Shown piece by piece: positions 48,155 to 55,914 of a stretch of DNA of 64,000 nt. The stretch spans positions 1,240,001 to 1,304,000 of the forward strand of contig CAVWVW010000003.1 in assembly GCA_963758555.1 (NCBI GenBank). Direction: 5' to 3'. Below the pieces are notes generated by a model that was not told the DNA's origin, did no database searches, and was given only the letters and a program-made list of their open reading frames with translations. The stretch comes from CAIUMH01 sp963758555 (GTDB taxonomy: Bacteria; Actinomycetota; Acidimicrobiia; Acidimicrobiales; RAAP-2). Position numbers and translations under genes: made by a program. The stretch's first letter is position 1. Every line of letters starts with the position of its first letter.

Positions 48155-49093
48155 TCAGGTGGTCGAGCGCTTGAGCCCTGCCCGCTCGCCACGGGAGACG
48201 AACTTGATGGCCATCTTGCGGCTGGCCTCGTCGATCATCTCGTCACCGAACATCACGGCGCCCTTGAGATCGTTCTCGGTGGCCTGCTTGTAAGCATCCA
48301 AGATCGCCCAGGCCTTGTCGAACTGCTCTTGGGTGGGCGAGTAGACCTCGTTGAGCACACCGGCCTGGTCAGGGGTCAGCGCCCACTTGCCGTCGTAGCC
48401 GAGGACCTTGGTGCGCTGGGAGAACTCGCGGAGGGCGTCGAGCTCGCGGACCTTCAAGAAGGGGCCGTCGATGACTTGGAGGCCGTTGGCTCGGCCGGCC
48501 ATGAGGATCTTGGAGAAGACGTAGTTGAAGTGGTCGCCCGGGTACTCGTCGATGGCCACGCCGCCGGTGAGCACCGGCATCTCCATCGAGGCAGCGAAGT
48601 CGGCCGGACCGAAGATGATCGTCTCGAGGCGGGGCGAGGCGGCGCAGATCTCCTCGACGTTGATCAAGCCTCCGGTCGTCTCGATCTGAGCCTCGATGCC
48701 GACGTGGCCGATGGGCAGGCCCACGTTCTTCTCGATCTGGGTGAGCAGGAGGTCAGCCGCCACGACCTCGGCTGCCGACTGCACCTTCGGGAGCATGATC
48801 TCGTCGAGGCGCTCACCGGCGGTCCCCACCACCTCGATGAGGTCGCCGTAGGTCCACTCGGTGTCCCACGCGTTCACCCGCACGCAGAGCACCCGCTCGC
48901 CCCACTCTTGGGTCCGGATTGCTTCAGCCACCTTGGCCCGTGCGGCCACCTTCTCCAAGGGGGCGACGGAGTCCTCGAGGTCCAAGAAGGTCATGTCCGC
49001 CTCGACCGTGGGAGCCTTGGCGAGGAACTTCTCAGACGAGCCGGGCGTCGAGAGGCAGGAGCGGCGAGGGAGGTAGCGAGATCGTTCAGACAT
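48155..49093 (-). CDS. HpcH/HpaI-CitE family CoA-ester lyase, probable malyl/beta-methylmalyl-CoA lyase
   Basis: A 312-aa TIM-barrel lyase: SCLSTPGSSEKFLAKAPTVEAD, TFLDLEDSVAPLEKVAARAK (metal Asp/Glu region), RVNAWDTEWTYGDL, MLPKVQSAAEV, GIEAQIETTGGLINVEEI and GYDGKWALTPDQAGVLNEV. This fits Mcl/CitE-like enzymes that split beta-methylmalyl-CoA into glyoxylate and propionyl-CoA. The propionyl-CoA could feed the carboxylase at the window start. It faces the mcd gene tail-to-tail with a 13-bp gap. Confidence 0.88.
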   Translation of the reverse strand: MSERSRYLPRRSCLSTPGSSEKFLAKAPTVEADMTFLDLEDSVAPLEKVAARAKVAEAIRTQEWGERVLCVRVNAWDTEWTYGDLIEVVGTAGERLDEIMLPKVQSAAEVVAADLLLTQIEKNVGLPIGHVGIEAQIETTGGLINVEEICAASPRLETIIFGPADFAASMEMPVLTGGVAIDEYPGDHFNYVFSKILMAGRANGLQVIDGPFLKVRELDALREFSQRTKVLGYDGKWALTPDQAGVLNEVYSPTQEQFDKAWAILDAYKQATENDLKGAVMFGDEMIDEASRKMAIKFVSRGERAGLKRSTT

Positions 49094-49100
49094 GGTCCAA

Positions 49101-49106
49101 ATGCTA
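49101..49106 (-). promoter_or_regulatory. -10 box TAGCAT, probably leaderless CoA-lyase promoter
   Basis: TAGCAT ends 7 nt before ATG 49093. The remaining 215 bp up to the NlpC/P60 gene hold a G/C hairpin (49273-49294) and no gene that I can support. Confidence 0.45.
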
Positions 49107-49272
49107 CCAGCGGCCCTCGGCCTGCCCGAAAGCCGTCGCCTGCCTCATGCCGCATCTCAGCGTGTATCTCTACCTGAGAGTGCTCCAAGGCGAGACTTCT
49201 CAGAGATAGCTCGGCAACGCTGTGAGCAGGGTCTTCACCGCCCGAAGCTCGAAGGCAGACCCCCTCGTAGCC

Positions 49273-49294
49273 GGGGGGTGTCCTTGCACCCCCC
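49273..49294 (+). other. Perfect GC hairpin upstream of the NlpC/P60 gene
   Basis: Arms GGGGGGTG and CACCCCCC (8 bp, no mismatch) enclose a 6-nt loop, 27 nt before GTG 49322. No T-run follows, so it is not a standard terminator; it could be a 5' UTR structure. The sequence does not match the c-di-AMP riboswitch often found before such genes. Confidence 0.45.
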
Positions 49295-49321
49295 ATAGGC
49301 CCATGCCAAACTTGTCGGATC

Positions 49322-50491
49322 GTGAACGACGCCGAAGGCGCAATGCGCCCCCCGACGCCGTGGTTTGGCACGAGGCCTCGAAGCCTCCGCCGAGCTGCCG
49401 CACCCGCCCTGGCCCTCGCAGCTGCCCTCTCCGGCACTGTGTTCGTCGCCACGCGCCCCGTGGGCGCCGACTCGATCGCCTCTGCCAAAGCGCAAGCGGC
49501 CTCGCTCGAGGCACAGCTCTCAGCGGACCAAGCCAAGATCGGCGCGCTTGGCCAGCAGTACGACCAGGCCAAGTCGCAGCTCGACGCGATCAACCAGCAG
49601 ATCGGGACGACCAAGGCCGCGATCACGGCCGCCGAGAGCAAGGTGGCCACGGACAAGAGCCACCTGCGCAACGCCGCGGTGAACGCCTACATCTCGGCGG
49701 GCACCGAGCAGTCGACCAACCCGCTCTTCTCGAGCAACCAGAAGACCGCTCTCGCCTCGTCGGAGTACGGCAACGTCGCCAGCGACGAGATCTCCTCGAA
49801 CGTCAACAACCTGACGGTGGCGCAGGATTACTTGGGCACCGTCCAGGCCAAGCTCCAGACGCAGCAGTCCGCGGCCCAGGCCGCCACCGACGCTGCCTCG
49901 AACGCGCTCGGCCAGGCCAACAGCCTCCAGGCGAGCGATCAGAGCAAGCTCAACTCGGTCAACGGTGAGATCTCGGACCTGGTCAAGCAGCAGCAAGCTG
50001 CGCAGGCCGCCGCAGAAGCCGCAGCAACGAAGGTCGTCACGCCGCTCCCCACCACCACGAGCAGTGGTGGTGGCGGTGGTGGGGGCTCGTCGGTGTCCCA
50101 GAACATCCCGCCTCCGCCGTCGAACGCCTCGGTCGGAGCACAGGCTGTCTACTGGGCTGAGCAAGAGGTCGGAGTCCCCTATCTGTGGGGTGGCACCACC
50201 CCTGCTGGCTTTGACTGCTCGGGCCTCGTGATGTGGGCGTACGCCCACGCCGGCGTCCAGCTCCCCCACTACTCAGGCGCACAGTTCGATGCGTCGACGC
50301 CGGTCTCTGAAGCTGACCTCGAGCCGGGCGACCTGATGTTCTTCGGCGCAGGCGGCTCTGAGCACGTCGCCATGTACGTCGGGGGCGGCGAGGTCATCCA
50401 AGCTCCCCAGACTGGCTCGAACGTCGGCTACGACTCCGTTGCGGACATGATGTCGTGGGGCAGCTTCGTCGGCTTCGGTCGCCCGTTCTAA
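49322..50491 (+). CDS. Secreted NlpC/P60 peptidoglycan endopeptidase (RipA-like)
   Basis: A 389-aa cell-wall hydrolase. Signal peptide: RRAAAPALALAAALSGTVFV (residues about 24-43). A long coiled coil rich in Ala/Gln follows (about 50-235), then a Gly/Ser/Pro linker and the NlpC/P60 domain (about 270-389). The catalytic Cys is in GFDCSGLVMWAY near residue 299 and the His in SEHVAMYVGGG near 347, so it should cut D-Glu-diaminopimelate bonds. The coiled coil suggests autoinhibition or FtsX binding as in RipA/RipC. GTG 49322 used; ATG 49343 also possible. Confidence 0.92.
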   Translation: MNDAEGAMRPPTPWFGTRPRSLRRAAAPALALAAALSGTVFVATRPVGADSIASAKAQAASLEAQLSADQAKIGALGQQYDQAKSQLDAINQQIGTTKAAITAAESKVATDKSHLRNAAVNAYISAGTEQSTNPLFSSNQKTALASSEYGNVASDEISSNVNNLTVAQDYLGTVQAKLQTQQSAAQAATDAASNALGQANSLQASDQSKLNSVNGEISDLVKQQQAAQAAAEAAATKVVTPLPTTTSSGGGGGGGSSVSQNIPPPPSNASVGAQAVYWAEQEVGVPYLWGGTTPAGFDCSGLVMWAYAHAGVQLPHYSGAQFDASTPVSEADLEPGDLMFFGAGGSEHVAMYVGGGEVIQAPQTGSNVGYDSVADMMSWGSFVGFGRPF

Positions 50492-50525
50492 CTTTTCCTC
50501 CTCGGAGGGGTACGGTTAGACGGCC

Positions 50526-51459
50526 ATGAGGCCAATCCCTACGTCGTTCCACATCGGGCCGCTCGAGATCCACACCTACGGGATCGGGCTCGCGATCACC
50601 TTCTGGTTCGCGTACCGCTACTTCGAGCGACGACTCGCCGATCGTGGCTACAAGACCGACTGGGTCTCCACCTTCTTCCTCTGGGTGCTCGTCTCCGCCA
50701 TCGTGGGCGCTCGTGCGATGCACGTGCTCTCCGACCTCGGGTACTACTCGAACCACCCCGGCCAGATCATCGCCATCTGGCAGGGAGGTCTCTCCTCCTT
50801 CGGTGGCCTGATCCTGGCTGTGCCAGTGGCCATCGTGGTGGTGCGCAAGAAGTGCCCCGAGCTCAAGGTCCTCGAGGGTCTCGACATCGTGATGCCGGTG
50901 CTGCTCGCTGCGTGGGCCATGGGGCGGCTGCTCGGACCCCAGCTGATGGTCGCAGGCGGCGGTCACCCCACGCACCAGTGGTTCGGGATGTACTACGACG
51001 GCCAGGTCGGGCCAAGGATCCCGGTGCCGCTCATCCAAGCTGCCGAGGACTTCACCGTCTACCTGATCTTGATCTTCACCGAGCGTCGCCTCAATCGATC
51101 CAAAGACCGGCGTCTCGAGAGTCGGGCACCCTGCGGGCATCGTGACGGCGATCGGCATGATCCTCTGGGGGATCGAGCGCACGCTCGACGAGCGGCTCTG
51201 GCTGGGCGAGGACGGCCACCTGGGATCGTTGCTGGTCCAAGGTGCCGGTGTGCTCTTGGTGGTGGGAGGAGCGATCCTGCTCACCGTCTCCGTGCGCCGC
51301 TATCGCGCTTGGTGCCTTGCTCATCCCGACGGGACACCGCCTCCGGCCGAGGCACCGCTTCCCGAGGGAGCAGACGACGGCGAGGAGCATGCCGACGCGG
51401 ACAGCGCCCGCGTGGCCGCCAGCAGCGAGCTAGGCGCCGAGGACGTCTCGCCAAGCTGA
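50526..51459 (+). CDS. lgt: Prolipoprotein diacylglyceryl transferase (frameshifted)
   Basis: Membrane enzyme that attaches diacylglycerol to the lipobox Cys of prolipoproteins. About 310 aa with the Lgt pattern FHIGPLEIHTYGIGLAITFWFAYRY split over helix 1, IWQGGLSSFGGLILAVPVAI, and MGRLLGPQLMVAGGGHPTHQW. A frame change near 51120 separates it from the last helices (IGMILWGIERTLDERLWLGEDGHLG and VLLVVGGAILLTVSVRRYRAW, here shortened in part). The 3' end overlaps the convergent hypothetical gene by 30 bp. TACGGT lies 9 nt before the ATG. Confidence 0.88.
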
Positions 51460-51936
51460 GCTTGACGCTGCTGCTTGCTCAGGGGTGAGCGCCAGCGCCT
51501 CGTCAGGCACTGAGTCGACGAGCGCACCCTGGGCCTCCCAGGCATGACCGACCGCTTGGAAGAGCCCCTTGCGGTACTCGACCAGATCGCTTGGCGCCTC
51601 GCTCAAGAAGCCGAAGATCCCAAGAGCGACCTGCACGTCGTAGACCGAGGGTGCCCGACCGAGCCGAGCTGCTCGCTTCGAAGCGATGAGCGCGGCGCCG
51701 ATCTCGACGTCGTGGTGGTCCTCGCCGGGAGTGAGCACCAGCTTGTCGGCGTAGCTCGCGGCCAGCTTGATGGCGAAGCCGCCGTCAGGACCGGTCGAGC
51801 CGAAGCCCTTCCCCGCCCGGATCGTCGGCTGGCGCTGCTCAGAGGGCCGTCCCGCCAACCACGTCGGGGTGGGCTGTGCGGCCGTCGGGCGGACCTGATC
51901 GGCCTCGGTGATCGGGACGAAGCTGGGCTGTGCCAT
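51430..51936 (-). CDS. Conserved hypothetical protein after cimA
   Basis: A 168-aa soluble protein with no domain that I can name. The middle part FAIKLAASYADKLVLTPGEDHHDVEIGAALIASKRAARLGRAP and the VALGIFGFLSEAPSDLVEYR helix, quoted here in part only as YADKLVLTPGE and LGIFGFLSEAP, recall a family seen in many actinobacteria. It lies 31 nt after cimA on the same strand and is probably the last gene of leuB-ilvE-cimA. No signal peptide, no cysteines. Confidence 0.65.
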   Translation of the reverse strand: MAQPSFVPITEADQVRPTAAQPTPTWLAGRPSEQRQPTIRAGKGFGSTGPDGGFAIKLAASYADKLVLTPGEDHHDVEIGAALIASKRAARLGRAPSVYDVQVALGIFGFLSEAPSDLVEYRKGLFQAVGHAWEAQGALVDSVPDEALALTPEQAAASSSAWRDVLGA

Positions 51937-51967
51937 CTGCCCAACCTACTTGCTCGGTGCTCAGGGC

Positions 51968-53659
51968 TCAGTGAGCGGGCTGGTGGAGCAGGCCGTAGAC
52001 GATGGAGTCGTAGAGGGCCTGCCAGCTGGCTTCGATGATGTTCTCTGAGACCCCGATGGTGGTCCACGAGCGATCGCCGTTGTCAGAGTCGATGAGCACG
52101 CGGGTCACCGCTCCGGTGCCCGTGCCGGTGTTGAGGACACGCACCCGATAGTCGGTGAGGTGGATGTGCTCGAGCGCTGGGAACTCGGACGAGATGCACT
52201 GGCGCAGCGCAGCGTCGAGGGCGTTGACGGGCCCGTTGCCCTCGGCGGTGGCCACGAAGCGCTCCGAGCCGATGTGGAGCTTGACGGTGGCCTCCGTGCT
52301 CGCCCGACCCGCCTCGTCGCCTGCGTGGTCGGTGATGACGCGGAACGACTCGACCTCGAAGAAGCTCTGCGACCACCCGGTGGCCCTCCGCAGCAGCAGC
52401 TCGAGCGAGCCATCAGCGACCTCGAAGTGGTAGCCCTCGTGCTCGAGGCGCTTGAGGTCGTCCAGGATGCCCCCGAGGAGCGCCGAGTCGAGCTCGATGC
52501 CCAGCTCATCGGCCTTCATGGTCAGCGTGGAGCGTCCGGCCTTGTCCGAGACGACCATCCGGGTGCCGTTGCCGACCAAGCTCGGATCGACGTGCTCGTA
52601 GAGGTCCTTCGAGCGAGCGATGGCCGAGGCGTGGAGCCCGGCCTTGTGCGCGAAGACCGACGAGCCGACGTAGGGCTGCTGAGGTGCGGGAGCGACGTTG
52701 ACGAGCTCGGCGATGTGGTGCGCCACCGGGGTGAGCAGCGCCAGGCGATCTTCGGGGATCGTGCGCACGTGCAGCTTCAAGCTGAGATCGGGGATGGCGG
52801 CGGAGAGATCCGTGTTGCCTGAGCGCTCGCCGTAACCGTTGATGCAGCCCTGCAGCTGGGTCACGCCCGCTTGGACGGCGGCCAGCGAGTTCGCCACCGC
52901 CACGCCAGCGTCATTGTGGCAGTGGATGCCGAGACCGGTCTCAGGGATGGCCTGGCGGACGCGCGCCACGGCGTCGGTGATGTCACCTGGCAGCGAGCCG
53001 CCGTTGGTGTCACAGAGCACGAGGCTCTCCGCGCCAGCCTGCTCAGCCGCGCGGAGCACCCGAAGGGCGAAGGCCTCGTTGTTGCGGAAGCCGTCGAAGA
53101 AGTGCTCAGCGTCGAGGAAGACCCGCTTGCCGTGGCCGGTGAGGAACTGTACGGAGTCCTCCACCATCGCCACCGCCTCATCAAGGGTGGTGCGAAGGGC
53201 CTCGTCGACGTGACGATCCCACGACTTGGCCACCAAGCAGACGACCTCGGTGTCGGCCTCGACGAGGTGACGGAGCACCTCGTCAGCGTCGGCCGTGGCA
53301 CCCGCTCGCCGCGTCGAGCCGAAGGCGACCAGCGTCGCCGTCGACAAGGTCAGCTCGTGGCGGAAGCGACGGAAGAACTCGGTGTCGGTGGGATTGGCCC
53401 CCGGCCACCCGCCTTCGATGTACGCCACACCCAAGAGGTCGAGCTGCTCAGCGACGCGGATCTTGTCCTCGACGGTGAGCGACAGCCCCTCTTGCTGACT
53501 GCCGTCACGCAACAGCGTGTCGAAGATGTCGACCTGCGCCGGCAGCTCGGGCATGTCGAAGTGGTGCGATGCCATGGGATGGCTGTGGGCGGCTGCTCCC
53601 CCGCCGTGGCTGTGGACCGAGCCGTCGGCGTGGGCATGGGAGCCAGTCGGCTCAGACAT
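51968..53659 (-). CDS. cimA: (R)-citramalate synthase
   Basis: Condenses pyruvate and acetyl-CoA to citramalate, the first step of the threonine-independent route to 2-oxobutyrate and isoleucine. 563 aa: catalytic barrel with DIFDTLLRDGSQQEGLSLT, YIEGGWPGANPTD, LCDTNGGSLPGD, HCHNDAGVAVANSLAAVQAG and NGYGERSGNTDL, then a LeuA-type regulatory domain. LeuBCD can process the product. The N-terminus carries a His-rich extension (about 40 residues, ten His) before VDIFDTL. ATG 53659 overlaps the ilvE stop by 8 bp. Confidence 0.93.
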   Translation of the reverse strand: MSEPTGSHAHADGSVHSHGGGAAAHSHPMASHHFDMPELPAQVDIFDTLLRDGSQQEGLSLTVEDKIRVAEQLDLLGVAYIEGGWPGANPTDTEFFRRFRHELTLSTATLVAFGSTRRAGATADADEVLRHLVEADTEVVCLVAKSWDRHVDEALRTTLDEAVAMVEDSVQFLTGHGKRVFLDAEHFFDGFRNNEAFALRVLRAAEQAGAESLVLCDTNGGSLPGDITDAVARVRQAIPETGLGIHCHNDAGVAVANSLAAVQAGVTQLQGCINGYGERSGNTDLSAAIPDLSLKLHVRTIPEDRLALLTPVAHHIAELVNVAPAPQQPYVGSSVFAHKAGLHASAIARSKDLYEHVDPSLVGNGTRMVVSDKAGRSTLTMKADELGIELDSALLGGILDDLKRLEHEGYHFEVADGSLELLLRRATGWSQSFFEVESFRVITDHAGDEAGRASTEATVKLHIGSERFVATAEGNGPVNALDAALRQCISSEFPALEHIHLTDYRVRVLNTGTGTGAVTRVLIDSDNGDRSWTTIGVSENIIEASWQALYDSIVYGLLHQPAH

Positions 53660-54578
53660 GGTCGAGCCACTTCGAGTAGCGAGGCACCTCGCCGCGCACC
53701 GTGGCCAGGTAGGTCTCCTGGATCTTCTTGGCCACCGGACCCGGCAAGCCGTCGCCCACCAAACGGTCATCGACCGACGAGATCGGCACGACCTCGGCGG
53801 CCGTGCCGGTCAGGAACGCCTCGTCAGCAAGGTAGAGATCGGTCCTGATGAGCGCCTCGTGGCGCACCTCGAAGCCGAGGTCCTGAGCGATCTCGATCAC
53901 CGAGGCCATGGTGATCCCAGCGAGCGCGCCGGCCTCAGAGGTGGGCGGGGTGATGAGCACGTTGTCGCGCACGATGAAGAGGTTCTCGCCGGTGCACTCA
54001 GAGACCTTGCCGTCGGGACCGAGCAGGATGGCCTCGTCGTAGCCTCCCTTGAGGGCCTCGATCTTGGCCAGCGAGGAGTTCACGTACATCCCCGTCCCCT
54101 TCGCCGCGGTGGGCACCGCGTTGGGATCGTGGCGCTGCCACGAGCTGATCTTCATGCGCACGCCGTTGGCCATGCCTTCGTCGCCGAGGTAGGCACCCCA
54201 GGGCCACGCAGCGATCGACACGTTGACCGGGCTCGGCAGCGGGTTGAGGCCCATCTCGCCGTAGCCGAGGTAGACGAGGGGACGGATGTAGCAGCCGTCG
54301 TGGAGCTCGTTCTCGCGCACGACGTCCTTGGTCGCACTGACGAGGTCGTCCACCGAGAAGGGGATGTCGATGAAGAACACCTTGGCAGAGCGGAAGAGGC
54401 GCTCGATGTGCTCGCGCAGGCGGAAGACCGCCACGCCTTGGGGGGTCTTGTAGGCACGGATGCCCTCGAAGGCACCTGAGCCGTAGTGCAGGCTGTGGCT
54501 GAGCACGTGGATCTGAGCCTTGTCCCACTCGACGAGCTCGCCGTCCATCCAGATGAAGCGGGTTGGGGTGATGGGCAT
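53652..54578 (-). CDS. ilvE: Branched-chain amino acid aminotransferase
   Basis: PLP class IV aminotransferase making Leu, Ile and Val from their keto acids. 308 aa with VLSHSLHYGSGAFEGIRAYKT, the PLP Lys in KGTGMYVNSSLAKIEALKGGYDEA-type region (LAKIEALKGG), SECTGENLFIVRDN, and FLTGTAAEVVPISSVDDR. It sits 3 nt after leuB and overlaps cimA, forming one unit behind the attenuator at 55699-55791. Confidence 0.95.
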   Translation of the reverse strand: MPITPTRFIWMDGELVEWDKAQIHVLSHSLHYGSGAFEGIRAYKTPQGVAVFRLREHIERLFRSAKVFFIDIPFSVDDLVSATKDVVRENELHDGCYIRPLVYLGYGEMGLNPLPSPVNVSIAAWPWGAYLGDEGMANGVRMKISSWQRHDPNAVPTAAKGTGMYVNSSLAKIEALKGGYDEAILLGPDGKVSECTGENLFIVRDNVLITPPTSEAGALAGITMASVIEIAQDLGFEVRHEALIRTDLYLADEAFLTGTAAEVVPISSVDDRLVGDGLPGPVAKKIQETYLATVRGEVPRYSKWLDHV

Positions 54579-54581
54579 GGC

Positions 54582-55610
54582 TCAGACCTTTCCTGCGATG
54601 GCGTCACCGATCTCAGCGGTGGTGGCCGTGGTGGTGGGGTTCTCGTCGGCGAAGGCGCGCACTGCGGCCGCGATCCGCTCGCCGACCTCGGGCTCGCCGA
54701 GATCGATGGCCATGAGGCCCGCCGAGGCGATGGCGGCCAAGGGGTTGGCCTTCTGCTGGCCGGCGATGTCATGGGCCGCCCCGTGGACGGGCTCGAACAT
54801 CGAAGGGGCGGTGTGCTGGGGGTTCAGGTTGGCTGACGCTGCGAAGCCGATGCCGCCGGTGACCGCACCGGCGAGGTCCGTCAGGATGTCTCCGAAGAGG
54901 TTGTCGGTCACGATCACGTCGTAGCGAGAGGGAGCCTCGACCAGGTAGATGCACGCTGCGTCCACGTGGTTGTAGGCCACCTCGACGTCAGAGAACTCGG
55001 CGTGGACCTCGTTGAAGACCCGCTGCCACAAGCTGCCGGCGTAGGTCAGCACGTTGGTCTTGTGCACCAAGGTCAGGTGCTTGGCCTCGCGACTCCGGGC
55101 CAGCTCGAAGGCGAAGCGCACGCATCGCTCGACGCCGACGTAGGTGTTCACTGAGCCCTGGGTCGCCACCTCATAGGGCGTGTTGGGCCGCAGCAGGCCA
55201 CCCTCGCCGGCGTAGGCACCCTCGGTGTTCTCACGAATCACCACGAAGTCACATCCGTCGGCCACCGAGCCGGGGACGCCATAGAAGGGCCGGAGGTTGA
55301 TGTACTGATCGAAGCCGAAGCGCATCTTGAGGAGCAGGCCTCGCTCCAAGGTGCCCCCCGGGATCCGGTCGTCGCCGATGGCGGGGCCCACGGCGCCGAG
55401 CAAGATGGCGTCAAAGCCGCGCAGCTCGGTCATGGTCTGGTCAGAGAGGACCTCGCCGTCGCGCAGGTAGCGGTCGGCGCCGAGGTCGAAGGTGGTGGTG
55501 TCGAGCTCGAGCCCGGCGGCGCGGAGCACCTTGAGGCCCTCGTCGGTGACCTCGGGCCCGATCCCGTCGCCGCCGATGACGGCGATCTTGTGCGCCTTGG
55601 TGGTGCCCAC
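54582..55610 (-). CDS. leuB: 3-isopropylmalate dehydrogenase
   Basis: Oxidatively decarboxylates 3-isopropylmalate (and probably methylmalate from the citramalate route) with NAD+. 342 aa with IAVIGGDGIGPEVTDEGL, LLLKMRFGFDQYINLRP, IRENTEGAYAGEGG, DVIVTDNLFGDILTDLAG and FEPVHGAAHDIAGQ. The GTG start is preceded by AGGAG. A 180-nt leader upstream contains a short ORF, hairpins and a terminator. Confidence 0.95.
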   Translation of the reverse strand: MGTTKAHKIAVIGGDGIGPEVTDEGLKVLRAAGLELDTTTFDLGADRYLRDGEVLSDQTMTELRGFDAILLGAVGPAIGDDRIPGGTLERGLLLKMRFGFDQYINLRPFYGVPGSVADGCDFVVIRENTEGAYAGEGGLLRPNTPYEVATQGSVNTYVGVERCVRFAFELARSREAKHLTLVHKTNVLTYAGSLWQRVFNEVHAEFSDVEVAYNHVDAACIYLVEAPSRYDVIVTDNLFGDILTDLAGAVTGGIGFAASANLNPQHTAPSMFEPVHGAAHDIAGQQKANPLAAIASAGLMAIDLGEPEVGERIAAAVRAFADENPTTTATTAEIGDAIAGKV

Positions 55611-55698
55611 TGTTGTCTCCTGTTCTTAGAGGTGGTGTGCGTCGGCTGCCTGTGCGGCGGGGCCGGCGCTGCCGACGGCGGGAGGCCCCCTGAGAAAC

Positions 55699-55724
55699 GA
55701 AAAACCGCCCACAAAGTGGACGGT
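55699..55724 (-). terminator. Intrinsic terminator in the leuB leader (attenuator)
   Basis: On the minus strand arms ACCGTCCAC and GTGGGCGGT (9 bp with one G-T pair) enclose a TTT loop and are followed by TTTTTCGTTT. It lies between the leader promoter and leuB, about 90 nt before the leuB start. No minus-strand gene upstream needs a terminator, so conditional termination of leuB-ilvE-cimA is the natural reading. Confidence 0.75.
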
Positions 55725-55731
55725 CAGCAAC

Positions 55732-55756
55732 GGCACGCGAGGCATCCTCGCGTGCC
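55732..55756 (-). other. Strong 11-bp hairpin directly after the leuB leader stop
   Basis: Perfect arms GGCACGCGAGG and CCTCGCGTGCC with a 3-nt loop, starting 2 nt after the leader-peptide stop codon and ending 7 nt before the terminator arm. Position fits a pause or alternative RNA structure in an attenuation leader. Confidence 0.7.
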
Positions 55757-55758
55757 GA

Positions 55759-55791
55759 TCAAATAATCGCTACCGGGTAGGTGGTCAACAC
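55759..55791 (-). CDS. Leader peptide of the leuB-ilvE-cimA operon (MLTTYPVAII)
   Basis: A 10-codon ORF starting GTG, encoding MLTTYPVAII, with Leu (TTG), Val (GTA) and two consecutive Ile (ATT ATT) codons just before TGA. ATT and GTA are A/T-ending codons that stand out in this GC-rich DNA. The start lies 8 nt after the -10 box, so the mRNA may be leaderless. A hairpin and a terminator follow before leuB. Products of the operon pathway are Ile, Val and Leu, which matches the codons at the end of the peptide. Not proven to be translated. Confidence 0.6.
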   Translation of the reverse strand: MLTTYPVAII

Positions 55792-55799
55792 AGGGCTCC

Positions 55800-55828
55800 A
55801 TTCTCTCGCACCGGTTCTCGTCGGTCAA
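55800..55828 (-). promoter_or_regulatory. Promoter of the leuB-ilvE-cimA leader
   Basis: -35 TTGACC (55823-55828) and -10 GAGAAT (55800-55805) with a 17-nt spacer, placed 8 nt before the leader GTG. The plus-strand greA promoter lies close by in the same 300-bp divergent gap. Confidence 0.6.
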
Positions 55829-55870
55829 GACCACCAGCGGGCGCTGGGCAGGGTCCCTGGAGAGAGGCGG

Positions 55871-55876
55871 TACCCT
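55871..55876 (+). promoter_or_regulatory. -10 box TACCCT of greA
   Basis: TACCCT lies 38 nt before GTG 55915, with an AGGAGG ribosome-binding site between, so this unit has an ordinary leader rather than a leaderless start. Confidence 0.45.
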
Positions 55877-55914
55877 TTCCTCTGCGCCTTGTGGCGCCAG
55901 GAGGACCCAACAAC

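Noticed and set aside
49094..49321. c-di-AMP (ydaO) riboswitch upstream of the NlpC/P60 gene
   Set aside because: Looked for because such genes often carry it in actinobacteria, but the conserved GGGGAACC and GGGTGAATC-type segments are absent.
55611..55914. T-box riboswitch upstream of leuB
   Set aside because: No T-box sequence (AGGGUGGNACCGCG type) is present; the short ORF plus terminator explains the region better.
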